Shown here piece by piece: positions 27,726 through 37,214 of a stretch of 64,000 nt of DNA (within the stretch, counting starts at the first letter, position 1; every line of letters begins with the position of its first letter). Position numbers and translations under genes: made by a program. Source of the DNA: Xanthomonas pisi DSM 18956. Its GTDB lineage: Bacteria; Pseudomonadota; Gammaproteobacteria; Xanthomonadales; Xanthomonadaceae. The stretch spans positions 1-64,000 of the forward strand of contig NZ_JPLE01000058.1 in the NCBI RefSeq assembly GCF_001010415.1. Reading direction: 5' to 3'. The notes beneath the pieces are model-generated. The model saw nothing but the letters and a program-made list of their open reading frames with translations. It was not told where the DNA came from and made no database searches.

Positions 27726-27750
27726 CTCGCACATCGCCTCGACCTGAGTC

Positions 27751-30225
27751 TTACGCCGCTTCGCGCGGCTGTTGTGCCTGCGGCTTGTCGTAGAAGCTGG
27801 CCGCACGCAGCTCGTGCGGATCGAAGTCGTCCACGGTGATGGTGTCCATCATGATCTCGCGCAGCTCTTCCAGCAGCTTGCGCTCGTCCAGGGTGAGCAC
27901 GCCCTCGGCCACCGCTTCGTCCAGCTGCGCCGGGAAATCCAGCGCCTCGATGCCCTTGGTCTTGAGCGCCTTGAGGAACTTGCGCTCCACCGGCTCGGCC
28001 ATCACCGCCTTGGTCAGATAGCTGGCGATACGCCCGCCCGGGTTGTTGGCGCACGGGGTCAGGAAGACGCCCTGAGCCAGACGGTCGCGCGCTTCGTTGG
28101 GTGCCATCAGGATCGATGCCACGCGATGGCCCAGGCGATCGCCCGGCGCTTCGGCGCGACGGCCCAGCGGGAAGATCAGCACCCACATCAGCCAGCCCAC
28201 CGGGCGGATCGGGAAGTTGCGCAGCGCTGCCGACAGCGCGGTTTCGATCTTGTGCACGCTGTCGTGGAACGCCCAGGCCAGCAGCGGCTGGTCGGTGGCC
28301 GGTGCGCCTTCGTCGTGGTAGCGCTTGAGCATCGCGCTGGTCATGTAGATATGGCTCAGCACATCGCCCAGGCGACCGGACAACGATTCCTTGAACTTCA
28401 ACTTGCCGCCCAGCATCAGCATCGACACATCGGCCATCAATGCCAGGTTGGCCGAGTAGCGATCCAGCTTGCGGAAGAAGCGACGCGTGTATGCATCGCC
28501 CGGCGCTGCGCCGATGCGCGCACCGGTCAGACCGAACCAGAACGAACGCACGGCGTTGGAAATGCCGAAGCGGATATGCCCGAACAGGCTCTGGTCGAAC
28601 TCTTCCAGACCGCGGCGCGTATCCGGATCCTGCGCCGCCTTCATTTCCTTCATCACCCACGGATGGCACAGGATCGCGCCCTGGCCGAAGATCAGCAGGC
28701 TGCGGGTCATGATGTTGGCGCCTTCCACGGTCACGCCGATCGGCGCAGCCTGCCAGGCGCGGCCGGCGAAGTTGCGCGGCCCCAGGATGATGCCCTTGCC
28801 GCCGATCACGTCCATCATGTCGCTGACCACTTCGCGGCCCATGGTGGTGCAGTGGTACTTGGCGATCGCCGATGGCACCGACGGCACGTCGCCACGGTCG
28901 ACCGCTGCGGCAGTGGCCTGCGCCAGCGCACTGATCGCATACGCCTTGCCGCCGATGCGCGCCAGCGCTTCTTCCACGCCCTCGAAGCGACCGACCGACA
29001 GGCCGAACTGCTTGCGGATGCGCGCATACGCACCGGTCACCACCGCCGCATACTTGCCGCCACCGCTGGCGGTGGAGGGCAGGGTGATCGAACGACCCAC
29101 CGCCAGACACTCGTTGAGCATGTTCCAGCCCTTGCCCACCATTTCCACGCCGCCGATCAACTGGCTCAGCGGGATGAACACTTCTTCGCCATGGATCGGG
29201 CCGTTCTGGAACGGCGAGTTCAACGGAAAGTGGCGACGGCCGATTTCAACGCCGGGTGTTTCGCGCGGCAGCAGCGCCAGGGTGATGCCGATATCCTTCT
29301 TGTCGCCGATCAGGCCGTCCGGGTCGTAGGCGCGGAACGCCAGCCCGATCAAGGACGCTACCGGTGCCAGGGTGATGTAACGCTTGTCGAAGGTGAGCTT
29401 GACGCCGAGCACGTTGGCGCCGTTCCACTCGCCCTTGCAGACGATGCCGTAGTCCGGGATCGAGGTGGCATCGGAGCCGGCGAACGGACCGGTCAGGCCG
29501 AAGCACGGCACTTCCGCACCGATTGCCAGACGCGGCAGGTAATAGTCTTTCTGTTCCGGGGTGCCGTAATGCAGCAGCAGCTCACCCGGTCCGAGCGAGT
29601 TCGGCACGCCGACGGTGGAACTGACCACGCTGGAAATCGAGGACAGCTTCTGGATCACCTTGTGGTGCGCCAGTGCGCTGAAGCCCAGGCCGCCGTACTG
29701 CTTGGGAATGATCATGCCGAAGAACTTGTTCTTCTTGATGAAGTCCCACAGCTCCGGCGGCAGGTCGGCGTGGACGTGGGTGATTTCCCAGTCGTTGACC
29801 ATCTTGCATAGTTCTTCCACCGGCCCATCCAGGAAGGCCTGCTCTTCGGCGGTCAACTGCGGCTTGGGATAGTTGAGCAGCTTCTGCCAATCGGGGTCGC
29901 CGGTGAACAGCTCGCCCTCGAAGCCGACCGAGCCGGTTTCCAGCGCAATGCGCTCGGTCTGCGACAGCGGCGGCAGCACCTTGCGGAAGAACGCCATCAG
30001 CGGCGTGGTCAGCAACGGCTTGCGCAGGAACGGCAACAGCACCGGAGCGGATACCAGCACCACCAGCGCCGCGGCGACAATGGTGGCGACGAGGTTCGCA
30101 TCCAGCAGCCAGCACGCCACCAGCACGCAGGCGCTGATCGCAACCCAGGTGGCAAGGCGCATGCGGTGATAGGCAGCGATACCCGCCGCCAGGATGACGA
30201 GGAGGAACGGTGCAACGATGCTCAT
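27751..30225 (-). CDS. fadE: Acyl-CoA dehydrogenase, FadE type
   Basis: An 824-residue long-form acyl-CoA dehydrogenase that performs the first, FAD-dependent step of fatty-acid beta-oxidation. Two hydrophobic segments at residues 2-20 and 25-60 suggest membrane association. The dehydrogenase core follows (LTGPFAGSDATSIPDYG, then GGKGIILGPRNFAGRAWQ). A DUF1974-type C-terminal domain, typical of FadE, is present. The ATG at 30225 has a GGAGC site and overlaps the stop of the upstream hydrolase by 4 bp. A divergent TetR regulator with operators in the promoter suggests induction by a fatty acid or acyl-CoA. Confidence 0.93.
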   Translation of the reverse strand: MSIVAPFLLVILAAGIAAYHRMRLATWVAISACVLVACWLLDANLVATIVAAALVVLVSAPVLLPFLRKPLLTTPLMAFFRKVLPPLSQTERIALETGSVGFEGELFTGDPDWQKLLNYPKPQLTAEEQAFLDGPVEELCKMVNDWEITHVHADLPPELWDFIKKNKFFGMIIPKQYGGLGFSALAHHKVIQKLSSISSVVSSTVGVPNSLGPGELLLHYGTPEQKDYYLPRLAIGAEVPCFGLTGPFAGSDATSIPDYGIVCKGEWNGANVLGVKLTFDKRYITLAPVASLIGLAFRAYDPDGLIGDKKDIGITLALLPRETPGVEIGRRHFPLNSPFQNGPIHGEEVFIPLSQLIGGVEMVGKGWNMLNECLAVGRSITLPSTASGGGKYAAVVTGAYARIRKQFGLSVGRFEGVEEALARIGGKAYAISALAQATAAAVDRGDVPSVPSAIAKYHCTTMGREVVSDMMDVIGGKGIILGPRNFAGRAWQAAPIGVTVEGANIMTRSLLIFGQGAILCHPWVMKEMKAAQDPDTRRGLEEFDQSLFGHIRFGISNAVRSFWFGLTGARIGAAPGDAYTRRFFRKLDRYSANLALMADVSMLMLGGKLKFKESLSGRLGDVLSHIYMTSAMLKRYHDEGAPATDQPLLAWAFHDSVHKIETALSAALRNFPIRPVGWLMWVLIFPLGRRAEAPGDRLGHRVASILMAPNEARDRLAQGVFLTPCANNPGGRIASYLTKAVMAEPVERKFLKALKTKGIEALDFPAQLDEAVAEGVLTLDERKLLEELREIMMDTITVDDFDPHELRAASFYDKPQAQQPREAA

Positions 30226-31106
30226 GGTCTTGCTCCAGTGACATGCTCGGTGATGTTGGACGCTGCAATGGTGCCAACCGAGGGCAGTGCGTCCAGATAA
30301 TGCAACACGGTTGCGGTAAAGGTGGTGTTGTCGTCGCCGGCCAGCATGTGCGTGGCGTCGGCCAGTTGCACGTGCTGCGCGTGCGGGGCGATCGAGAGGA
30401 ACTCGGTGATGTTGTCCGGGGTGACCAGATCGCTGCGCCCGCCGCTGATCAACAGCATCGGGCAGCGTACCTGCGCTGCCGCTTCCGCCAAGGCGTGCTG
30501 CTGCAGCTGCGCATCCCGACCGGCCAGTTCGTCGACCAGGCGCGGGTCCCAGTGCCAGTGCCAACGGCCATCTGCGCGCTGACGCAGCAATGCCTGCAAC
30601 TGCTGCGCAGTCTTGCGCGGGCGATGCGGCAGATACGCGGCAATTGCATCGGCCGCCGCATCCAGCGAAGCAAATCCATCCGGATGCGCGGTCATGAAGC
30701 GCAGGATGCGCTCCACGCCTGCGGTATCCCACCGCGGCGTGATGTCGACCAGCACGATCGCGCGAAACAGCCCCGGCCAACGCGCCTCGGCAAGCAGCCC
30801 GAACAGGCCGCCCATCGAGGCAGCCACCAGTACCGGCGGCTGCGGCTGCTCGCCTGCCAACACGATCAGGTCGTCGGTGAACTGCGTGGGCGAATAGGGC
30901 AGGTCGAGCGCATTGAAGCTCGAATCGCCATGGCCGCGCGCATCGTACGAAAGTGCGCGGTAGCCGGCCTGCGCCAGCGCGGTTGCCGTCGCTTCCCAGG
31001 CATGCCGCGTCTGCCCAAACCCATGCGCCAGCACCGCTGTTGGTGCGTGCTGCTCACCCCGTATCGACACAGCCAACTCCACGTCGCCAGCGCTGACGCG
31101 CGACAT
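30222..31106 (-). CDS. Alpha/beta hydrolase cotranscribed with fadE
   Basis: A 294-residue alpha/beta hydrolase. The oxyanion HGFGQ motif is near residue 29. The nucleophile elbow is ASMGG, so the usual first Gly is replaced by Ala. The closing His is in DATHMLAGDDN. It is likely a thioesterase or esterase that supplies fatty acids or acyl-CoA to FadE. The open frame starts at an ATG at 31145, but that codon lies inside the operator and at about the predicted transcription start, so the ATG at 31106 is chosen. The stop overlaps the fadE ATG (ATGA). Confidence 0.85.
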   Translation of the reverse strand: MSRVSAGDVELAVSIRGEQHAPTAVLAHGFGQTRHAWEATATALAQAGYRALSYDARGHGDSSFNALDLPYSPTQFTDDLIVLAGEQPQPPVLVAASMGGLFGLLAEARWPGLFRAIVLVDITPRWDTAGVERILRFMTAHPDGFASLDAAADAIAAYLPHRPRKTAQQLQALLRQRADGRWHWHWDPRLVDELAGRDAQLQQHALAEAAAQVRCPMLLISGGRSDLVTPDNITEFLSIAPHAQHVQLADATHMLAGDDNTTFTATVLHYLDALPSVGTIAASNITEHVTGARP

Positions 31107-31141
31107 GGCCGCAAGGGGGGCAAGCGTAGAAGGAGAGGTGA

Positions 31142-31195
31142 CCATACCTAATGGTATGGAGGCTGCCCGCCCGCTGTCAATACTCTCTGGTATGG
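31142..31195. promoter_or_regulatory. Paired operator-like palindromes over the hydrolase-fadE promoter
   Basis: CCATACC-TAAT-GGTATGG (31142-31159) is a perfect 7-4-7 palindrome. A second copy, CAATACT-CTCT-GGTATGG (31178-31195), has the same 7-4-7 layout, starting exactly 36 bp away. They flank and overlap a minus-strand promoter: TTGACA at 31180-31175 with an ATACC-type -10 at about 31158-31152. The adjacent TetR gene is the obvious candidate binder. Confidence 0.65.
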
Positions 31196-31281
31196 ACGGT
31201 TAAGCCATTGAATCGTGGCAGTTGTCTGTCATTTTTGTGATACATACTGCAACTGACTCAGGCGTATGGTTAAATCGCGCC

Positions 31282-31890
31282 ATGAATGACATCACCGAAT
31301 CCAGCCCGACCACGCCCCGTGCCAGTTCCGGTCGCGGCAACCGCCTCAGCGCGGACGACTGGGCGCAGGCCGCGCTGGACCTGATCGCCGAACAAGGGGT
31401 GGGCGCCGTAGCGGTGGAGCCACTGGCGCGCCGTCTCGGCGTCACCAAGGGCAGCTTCTACTGGCATTTCCCCTCGCGCGACGCGCTGTTGCAGGCGGCC
31501 CTGGAGCGCTGGGAAATTTTCGAACAGAAGGAAGTGTTCGGCAGCCTGGAAGATGTGCCCGACCCCAGCGCCCGCCTGCGTGCGCTGTTCCAACTGGTCG
31601 CCCATGAAGTCACGCCGCACGTGATCTACAGCGAGTTGCTCAAGGCACTCGACCACCCGGCGGTGCGCCCGGTCATCGACCGTGTCTCGCAGCGCCGCCT
31701 CGATTACCTGATTGCCTCGTTCCGCCAGGCCGGCCTGTCCCGTACCGACGCCCAGCACCGCGCGCGCCTGGCCTACGCGGCCTACGTCGGCTTCCTGCAG
31801 CTCTCTCTACAGCTGCAGCAACCCAAGCAGGCCCGCGAAGAATTCGAATCCTATGTCGAGCATGTAATTCAGACGTTGATTCCTGGGTGA
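31282..31890 (+). CDS. TetR/AcrR-family transcriptional regulator
   Basis: A 202-residue TetR repressor. The helix-turn-helix lies at about residues 30-75 (ARRLGVTKGSFYWHFPSRDALL). The ligand-binding part contains a DUF-type C-terminal domain seen in regulators of lipid metabolism genes. It is divergent from the hydrolase-fadE operon, whose promoter carries two matching palindromes, so it probably represses that operon and itself. The frame is open to 31222, but the ATG at 31282 gives the normal N-terminus. Confidence 0.9.
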   Translation: MNDITESSPTTPRASSGRGNRLSADDWAQAALDLIAEQGVGAVAVEPLARRLGVTKGSFYWHFPSRDALLQAALERWEIFEQKEVFGSLEDVPDPSARLRALFQLVAHEVTPHVIYSELLKALDHPAVRPVIDRVSQRRLDYLIASFRQAGLSRTDAQHRARLAYAAYVGFLQLSLQLQQPKQAREEFESYVEHVIQTLIPG

Positions 31891-32253
31891 GCGAACGCGG
31901 CCGGGAGCTGCGGCTTCCAGTCCACTTATAGGTTTCGAATGTATGCACAGCGCCCATCGAGGTTGCCGTGCAGTCATTTCTGCGCCCGGTCATGCCTGTG
32001 TTCGCTTGCGGGTGCACGGCATGCATTTGCAGCGTTATCGGCATGCAGGTGTGTGCCTTTAGTGGTCTCAATAATAAACCTGGTATCACAATTGACGGCT
32101 AAATTCACGAGAAGGCAATTTTTTGTTAACGCATCTTTAATTTCTCCAAATTGATAGCTACTATCCGTTCTACCTTCGTTTTGGGTTCGCTTTTTCGATC
32201 CCTCGAACGGTTGTTCATCACGCCATTACCAGATCTTGGAGAGAGAGAGCTCA
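31891..32253 (+). other. Leader/promoter region of the first receptor of the accessory locus
   Basis: About 360 bp without a supported gene. It is AT-rich from 32060 on and includes the 19-nt motif shared with the second receptor. The purine-rich GGAGAGAGAGAG ribosome site of the receptor is at 32237-32249. Open frames inside have no family resemblance. Confidence 0.5.
32126..32144 (+). promoter_or_regulatory. 19-nt motif shared by both receptor promoters (copy 1)
   Basis: GTTAACGCATCTTTAATTT lies 109 bp upstream of the receptor ATG. The copy before the second receptor differs only in the three central bases. It may be a promoter element or activator site. A plausible -10 (TACTAT) follows 14 nt later. 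Confidence 0.55.
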
Positions 32254-35214
32254 ATGATTCACAAGACCAGCAAGCTTCGCGACGCGATTTCATTCGCCAT
32301 CGCGGTTGGCGCTTCGGCCTCGGCACTGCCTACGATCGCCTTCGCCCAGGACACCGGCGCGACCAACCTTGATCGCATCGAAGTGACCGGTTCGCGCATC
32401 CGCCAGGTGGATACCGAAACCGCGCAGCCGATTCTGACCGTCAGCCGCGCGGACATCGAGAAGCAGGGTTTCTCGTCAGTCGCCGACATCCTGCAGAACA
32501 TCAGCGCAGTCGGCACGCCGCCGATCAGCCGCGCCTCGCCGCTGTCGTCCGGCGAAGCGGTCGGCGGTACCTATATCAGCCTGCGCGACCTGGGTGCAGC
32601 GCGTACGCTCGTGCTGGTCAACGGCAAGCGTCTGGGCATCACCACCGACGGCCTGCAGGACATCTCCACCGTTCCTGTGTCCTCGATCGATCGCATCGAA
32701 GTGCTGAAGGATGGCGCCTCCTCGATCTACGGTTCCGATGCCATCGCCGGCGTCATCAACATCATCACCCGCACCAATTTCGATGGCGCGACTGGCAGCG
32801 TTTATTACGGCCAGTATTCGCAGGGCGACGGCGAGACGACCAATGCCGACTTCGTAATGGGTGTGACCGGCGAGCGCGGAAGCTTGACCGTTGGCATCGA
32901 GTACGCCAAGGAAAACAAGGTTGCGGCCTCCGACCGTCCGTATTCGGAGTTCCCGCGTTCGTCCAACCACCCGGATTTTGGTTGGACCGCGGTCGGTGAG
33001 TTCGGTGGATTCGTCAGCCGTCCGGCCGACGCGCTCCCCAATGTTCGCTACCCTGCCGCCACCGCAACCAACCCGAATCGTGAAGTCCGCGTCCTGGTGC
33101 GCGACGGCGGCAATCCGGACAACCCGGCCGACTACCGCGTCCAGAACACCGACCAGACCGTCACCCAGGACAAGACCAACACCAACCGCTGGACCGACCT
33201 GCGTACTCCGCAGGAACGCCGCTCGCTGTTTGTGGATGGCTCTTACGATCTGACGGACAAGGTCCGCTTCCGTACCAACGTGTTGTACAGCAATCGTGAT
33301 TCCGAGCGCCAGATTGCGGGCTACCCGTATCAGGCCCTGGCATTCGGTTCGCCGCTGTCGGTGGACAGCGCGTTCAATCCGCTCAACCGTGACATTCCGA
33401 ACTGGTGGCGGCGTACGACTGAGGTGCCGCGCACCACGCGTGCCGAGCTGACCACTTATCGCTTCTCGGGTACGTTCGATGGCTCGTTCAATGTAGGCGA
33501 CCGCATCTTCGACTGGGATGTGGGTTACCTCTATAACAACAATAAGCTGGTGCAGAGCGGTTACGGTGATCTCAACCTGACCTCGCTGCGTGCAGCTGTG
33601 GGTCCGTCCTTCATCAATGCATCCGGCGTTGCACAGTGCGGCTCCGCTGCTGCCCCGATTGCGCTGGCACAGTGCGTGCCGTTCAATCCGTTCATCGCTG
33701 CCGGTCTCTCCGGTCCGGGTGCGTTGACAGGCAATCAGGCTCTGCAGGACTTCCTGATCCCCACCACGCACGCAACTGCAGATACCAAGACCAAGGTCAT
33801 CTCGGCCAACTTGTCGGGTAGCTTGTTCACCCTGCCTGCTGGCGATCTCGGTTTTGCCGTGGGCGCTGAACAGCGTAAGGAAGAGGGCGAGTTCAGTCCC
33901 GACGCGCTGGCGCAGTCGGGCAACACCTCCGGTCTTGCCAACTTCCCCACCGGCGGCAGCTACAAGGTGGAAGAAGTCTACGCCGAGCTCAACGTGCCGA
34001 TTTTGGCTGATCTGCCATTTGCTCAGGAGCTGAGTCTGAGCCTGGCAAGCCGCTATTCCGACTACAACACGTTCGGCGACACCGTAAACAGCAAGTTCGG
34101 CTTCAAGTGGAAGCCGTTCCAGTCGTTGCTGGTCCGCGGCACTTGGGCCGAGGGCTTCCGTGCGCCGACCATCTCCGACCTTTATGGCGGTGGTTCGCAG
34201 AGCTTCGATTCGTACACCGATCCTTGCGACGTCCAGTTCGGTGCCTCTCGCACCAGCGCAGCTGTACGCGCACGCTGTGCTGCCGCGCTGCCCGTCAACG
34301 CGGCGACCTTCCGTCAGCAGGCGCAGGGTTTCGTGCCCACCACGGCAGCCTCGTCGCAAACGCCTCTGGCATTCCTGTCCGGCTCCAACGATCAGCTGAC
34401 CCCGGAAACCTCGACGTCCAAGACGTTGGGCTTTGTCTGGAGCCCTGGCTTCGTCAATGGTTTGAACGTGTCGCTTGACTGGTGGCAGATCCGTGTCGAG
34501 AACACCATCATCGGCGATACGGCTAATCTGATTCTCAACGACTGCTACATCAACGGCATTGCCGAGCGCTGCAACGCGTTCACTCGTGATCCCGTTACGG
34601 GCATCGTCAACACCTTGAACCGCACCTCGATCAACGCGGGTTACCGTGAGGTTGAGGGCTACGATCTGGATCTAGGCTACCGCCTGGCCACCGATACGGC
34701 CGGAACGTTTGGCGTCAAGTGGACGACCACCTACACCAGCCGCGACGAGTTGGTTACCACCCGTAATTCCGTGACCAATCCGAACCCGTTCACTGGCGTG
34801 GGCTGGGCGGGGACCACCACGGGTACGCACTTCCGCATCCGGTCCAACGTCGCATTCAATTGGGACAAGGGTGATTTCGGTGCAAGCTGGACGGTGCGTT
34901 ACTTCTCCGGTCTGAAGGAAAGCTGCTTGAGTGCGTCCCTGTTCCCGGACGAGTGCAGCGATCCCAACTACCGCGCTCCGAACAACCAGGGCGTTTCCGT
35001 TGGTAACCCGACCAATGAGCGTGGCGCGACCGTCTTCAATGACGTCCAGGTTCGTTGGAATGCTCCCTGGAATGCCACGATTGCTGCCGGTGCCAATAAC
35101 GTGTTCGACCGCGTTGGTCCGACCCTGTATAGCCAGCCGAGCGCAAACGTTTCTTACTTCGGCGGCTTCGACATTGGTCGCTTCTTGTACATGCGTTACA
35201 CCCAACGTTTCTGA
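32254..35214 (+). CDS. TonB-dependent receptor (accessory locus, copy 1)
   Basis: A 986-residue outer-membrane receptor. The signal peptide ends near residue 31 (AFA). A TonB-box-like IEVTG is at residues 42-46 in RIEVTGSRI. The plug domain follows with LRDLGAARTLVLVNGKR and VEVLKDGASSIYGSDAIAGV-type segments. The barrel ends in Phe (YTQRF). The N-terminal SKLRDA motif is shared with the second receptor of the locus. A purine-rich ribosome site precedes the ATG at 32254. The family is often linked to uptake of peptides or other large ligands, but the ligand here is unknown. It is transcribed towards the sulfotransferase gene. Confidence 0.92.
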   Translation: MIHKTSKLRDAISFAIAVGASASALPTIAFAQDTGATNLDRIEVTGSRIRQVDTETAQPILTVSRADIEKQGFSSVADILQNISAVGTPPISRASPLSSGEAVGGTYISLRDLGAARTLVLVNGKRLGITTDGLQDISTVPVSSIDRIEVLKDGASSIYGSDAIAGVINIITRTNFDGATGSVYYGQYSQGDGETTNADFVMGVTGERGSLTVGIEYAKENKVAASDRPYSEFPRSSNHPDFGWTAVGEFGGFVSRPADALPNVRYPAATATNPNREVRVLVRDGGNPDNPADYRVQNTDQTVTQDKTNTNRWTDLRTPQERRSLFVDGSYDLTDKVRFRTNVLYSNRDSERQIAGYPYQALAFGSPLSVDSAFNPLNRDIPNWWRRTTEVPRTTRAELTTYRFSGTFDGSFNVGDRIFDWDVGYLYNNNKLVQSGYGDLNLTSLRAAVGPSFINASGVAQCGSAAAPIALAQCVPFNPFIAAGLSGPGALTGNQALQDFLIPTTHATADTKTKVISANLSGSLFTLPAGDLGFAVGAEQRKEEGEFSPDALAQSGNTSGLANFPTGGSYKVEEVYAELNVPILADLPFAQELSLSLASRYSDYNTFGDTVNSKFGFKWKPFQSLLVRGTWAEGFRAPTISDLYGGGSQSFDSYTDPCDVQFGASRTSAAVRARCAAALPVNAATFRQQAQGFVPTTAASSQTPLAFLSGSNDQLTPETSTSKTLGFVWSPGFVNGLNVSLDWWQIRVENTIIGDTANLILNDCYINGIAERCNAFTRDPVTGIVNTLNRTSINAGYREVEGYDLDLGYRLATDTAGTFGVKWTTTYTSRDELVTTRNSVTNPNPFTGVGWAGTTTGTHFRIRSNVAFNWDKGDFGASWTVRYFSGLKESCLSASLFPDECSDPNYRAPNNQGVSVGNPTNERGATVFNDVQVRWNAPWNATIAAGANNVFDRVGPTLYSQPSANVSYFGGFDIGRFLYMRYTQRF

Positions 35215-35238
35215 TACGCGGTTTGAATGCTTGACTTA

Positions 35239-35272
35239 AGCTACGCCCCCGATTCCGGGGGCGTAGCTGTTT
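35239..35272 (+). terminator. Terminator-like hairpin after receptor copy 1
   Basis: A perfect 12-bp stem (AGCTACGCCCCC with GGGGGCGTAGCT) and 6-nt loop is followed by GTTTGT. The T tract is short, so partial readthrough into the sulfotransferase gene is possible. Confidence 0.7.
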
Positions 35273-35423
35273 GTACGATTTATGCGAAGATCCGAGCTGG
35301 TAAGGGTCGGGCAGAGCTTTTTAATTCGGTTGAGACTCTTCGGCGAACTCGCGGTATTCGCTCCAACCAGAGGCATGAAGTTCCTGCGCTGTGTTGTCTG
35401 TCGGGATGTGAGATCATTCGGCG

Positions 35424-37214
35424 ATGGTTACGTTGCTGTCTGATCACCGAGAAAGAATGCGAGCCTGGATTTGTGACGAGGTCGCGCCCGATCTCTCAAA
35501 TGCAGTCGCTTGGCAGCGATTTGCGGAAGAGTTGCATAACGGCAACTTGCTGATTGATGCCTGTCATGCTTATTGGCATCTGGCGGGTCTTCATCCTGGT
35601 GAGCCCTCATACCTAATAAATATCGGCAATCTATTGCTTGAGCTAGAGGACTTCTCGGGTTCGTTGGTAGCCTTTGAGGAGGCTGCGAAACGGGGTGCTG
35701 GGAATGAAGTGGCTTGTCAGTTGGGTCAAGGGTTGGCATTGCTTTATCTACAAAGATACCAGCAGGCAGAAAAAATCCTTAAAAATGCTTGGCGGCAGGA
35801 GCCGGAGGCATCTGATGTCGCTCTGGCTTATTCGCAATGCTTGATGGAGCTTGAGCGATTCGACGAGATGAGATCTTGTCTTGCTCATCTTGAACATTAC
35901 AGAATGTCGCGTGCCCAGTGTGAGAGCTTCGCCTGGTTACTTGCGAATTGCGGCGAAGAAGCACGCGCGTTGATACTCTACAAAGATCTTCTTGATGATA
36001 CGCACGCAACGAGTGAGTTGCGGATGCAGCTTGTTCTTTTGCTTGAGAGACTTAATCGTCTGGAGGAGGCTGAAGGTTATCTGCAGCACGGAAGCGTTAT
36101 CGGGAGCGAGATGTCGCCGATGAAGGCGCTCGCATTGGGTCGAGTATTGCGCCGAAAAAAGGAATACGAATCCGCTGAGAAATGCCTGGCCTCCGGCATT
36201 GCGATCGTTGGGGATGGAGCAATTGGAGCGTTGCTGGAGTTTGAGCGCGCCAAGAATGCTGATGCTGATAGCCGCTTTGATGAAGCGATGGCCGCGTTGA
36301 ATCGCGGCCATCTACGTGCTGTTGCGGCATACAATCAGCGATTTCCGGGGCAGCCAACTGATCACGCGCTGGGGTGGTTGGATGAATCGTTGACGAATCC
36401 TGTTCCCTTGGCTTGGCGTAATTCAAGAAAGGGCGAGCGTTCGGAAGATCCGACATTCCTCGTGGGTTTCCCGCGATCAGGTACGACCTTGTTAGAGCGC
36501 ATATTGGACGCGCACCCGGATTTTGCGGTATTGGATGAACGCCCGGCGCTAGAAGAGGCCATCGCTAGTCTGCGCTCAAGTAAGCATTTTGCCTGGCCGC
36601 AACTAGATGATTGGCTGGCTACACTTTCTGACGATCAGATCGGTCTGGCGAGAGATTTTTATTATGCAGTTGCCGCCAAGTACATCTCTCTAGGGCCGGG
36701 TCTTGTCGATAAGTATCCTTTGAATCTCACTCGGGTCCCTTACATCGCACGAATATTTCCGCAGGCGAGGTATATTTTTCTTTTGCGGGACCCACACGAC
36801 TGCGTGCTGAGCTGTTACATGCAGGCATTTGGCATGCGTGGAGGTGCGCTTTCGTTTGCAACGTTGGAAGCCTCTGCAGAGACTTATGTGAAGGTAATGT
36901 CTCATTGGGAGCGTCATAGAACATTGGCAAATGCCCATGTCCATGAACTTCGTTACGAAGACCTGGTGAATGACATGCCTGCGCATGTCTCTGCACTGTT
37001 AGGCTTCCTTGAGTCTAAATGGGACGACGCCCTGGCGAACTTTCAAGAGCATGCCATGTCGCGGTCGACACGAATCAATACGCCGAGTTATGCCCAGGTT
37101 ATCGAGCCAATCAATGATCGAGCAATTGGGCGATGGGAGAATTACCGGCACCATTTCTCGCAGCGCACGCTAAGCCTTCTTGCGCCATGGCGTCGTCGTT
37201 ATGGCTACGCTTAG
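35424..37214 (+). CDS. TPR-repeat sulfotransferase
   Basis: A 596-residue protein combining N-terminal TPR-like helical repeats (about residues 30-300) with a C-terminal PAPS-dependent sulfotransferase domain (340-590). The 5'-phosphosulfate loop is FPRSGTTLLE with P350 to T355, and the 3'-phosphate site is R455-D456-P457...S463 (FLLRDPHDCVLS). The architecture suggests transfer of sulfate to a protein or peptide held by the TPR part. Codon usage and base composition are clearly more AT-rich than the neighbouring housekeeping genes, which suggests horizontal acquisition. It lies between two TonB receptors and converges with a 2OG oxygenase. No nearby PAPS-synthesis gene is present. The start at the ATG at 35424 is not supported by a strong ribosome site. 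Confidence 0.85.
   Translation: MVTLLSDHRERMRAWICDEVAPDLSNAVAWQRFAEELHNGNLLIDACHAYWHLAGLHPGEPSYLINIGNLLLELEDFSGSLVAFEEAAKRGAGNEVACQLGQGLALLYLQRYQQAEKILKNAWRQEPEASDVALAYSQCLMELERFDEMRSCLAHLEHYRMSRAQCESFAWLLANCGEEARALILYKDLLDDTHATSELRMQLVLLLERLNRLEEAEGYLQHGSVIGSEMSPMKALALGRVLRRKKEYESAEKCLASGIAIVGDGAIGALLEFERAKNADADSRFDEAMAALNRGHLRAVAAYNQRFPGQPTDHALGWLDESLTNPVPLAWRNSRKGERSEDPTFLVGFPRSGTTLLERILDAHPDFAVLDERPALEEAIASLRSSKHFAWPQLDDWLATLSDDQIGLARDFYYAVAAKYISLGPGLVDKYPLNLTRVPYIARIFPQARYIFLLRDPHDCVLSCYMQAFGMRGGALSFATLEASAETYVKVMSHWERHRTLANAHVHELRYEDLVNDMPAHVSALLGFLESKWDDALANFQEHAMSRSTRINTPSYAQVIEPINDRAIGRWENYRHHFSQRTLSLLAPWRRRYGYA

Noticed and set aside
32476-34359. 627-residue minus-strand frame inside receptor copy 1
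   Set aside because: The opposite strand encodes a complete TonB receptor with signal peptide, plug and C-terminal aromatic residue.
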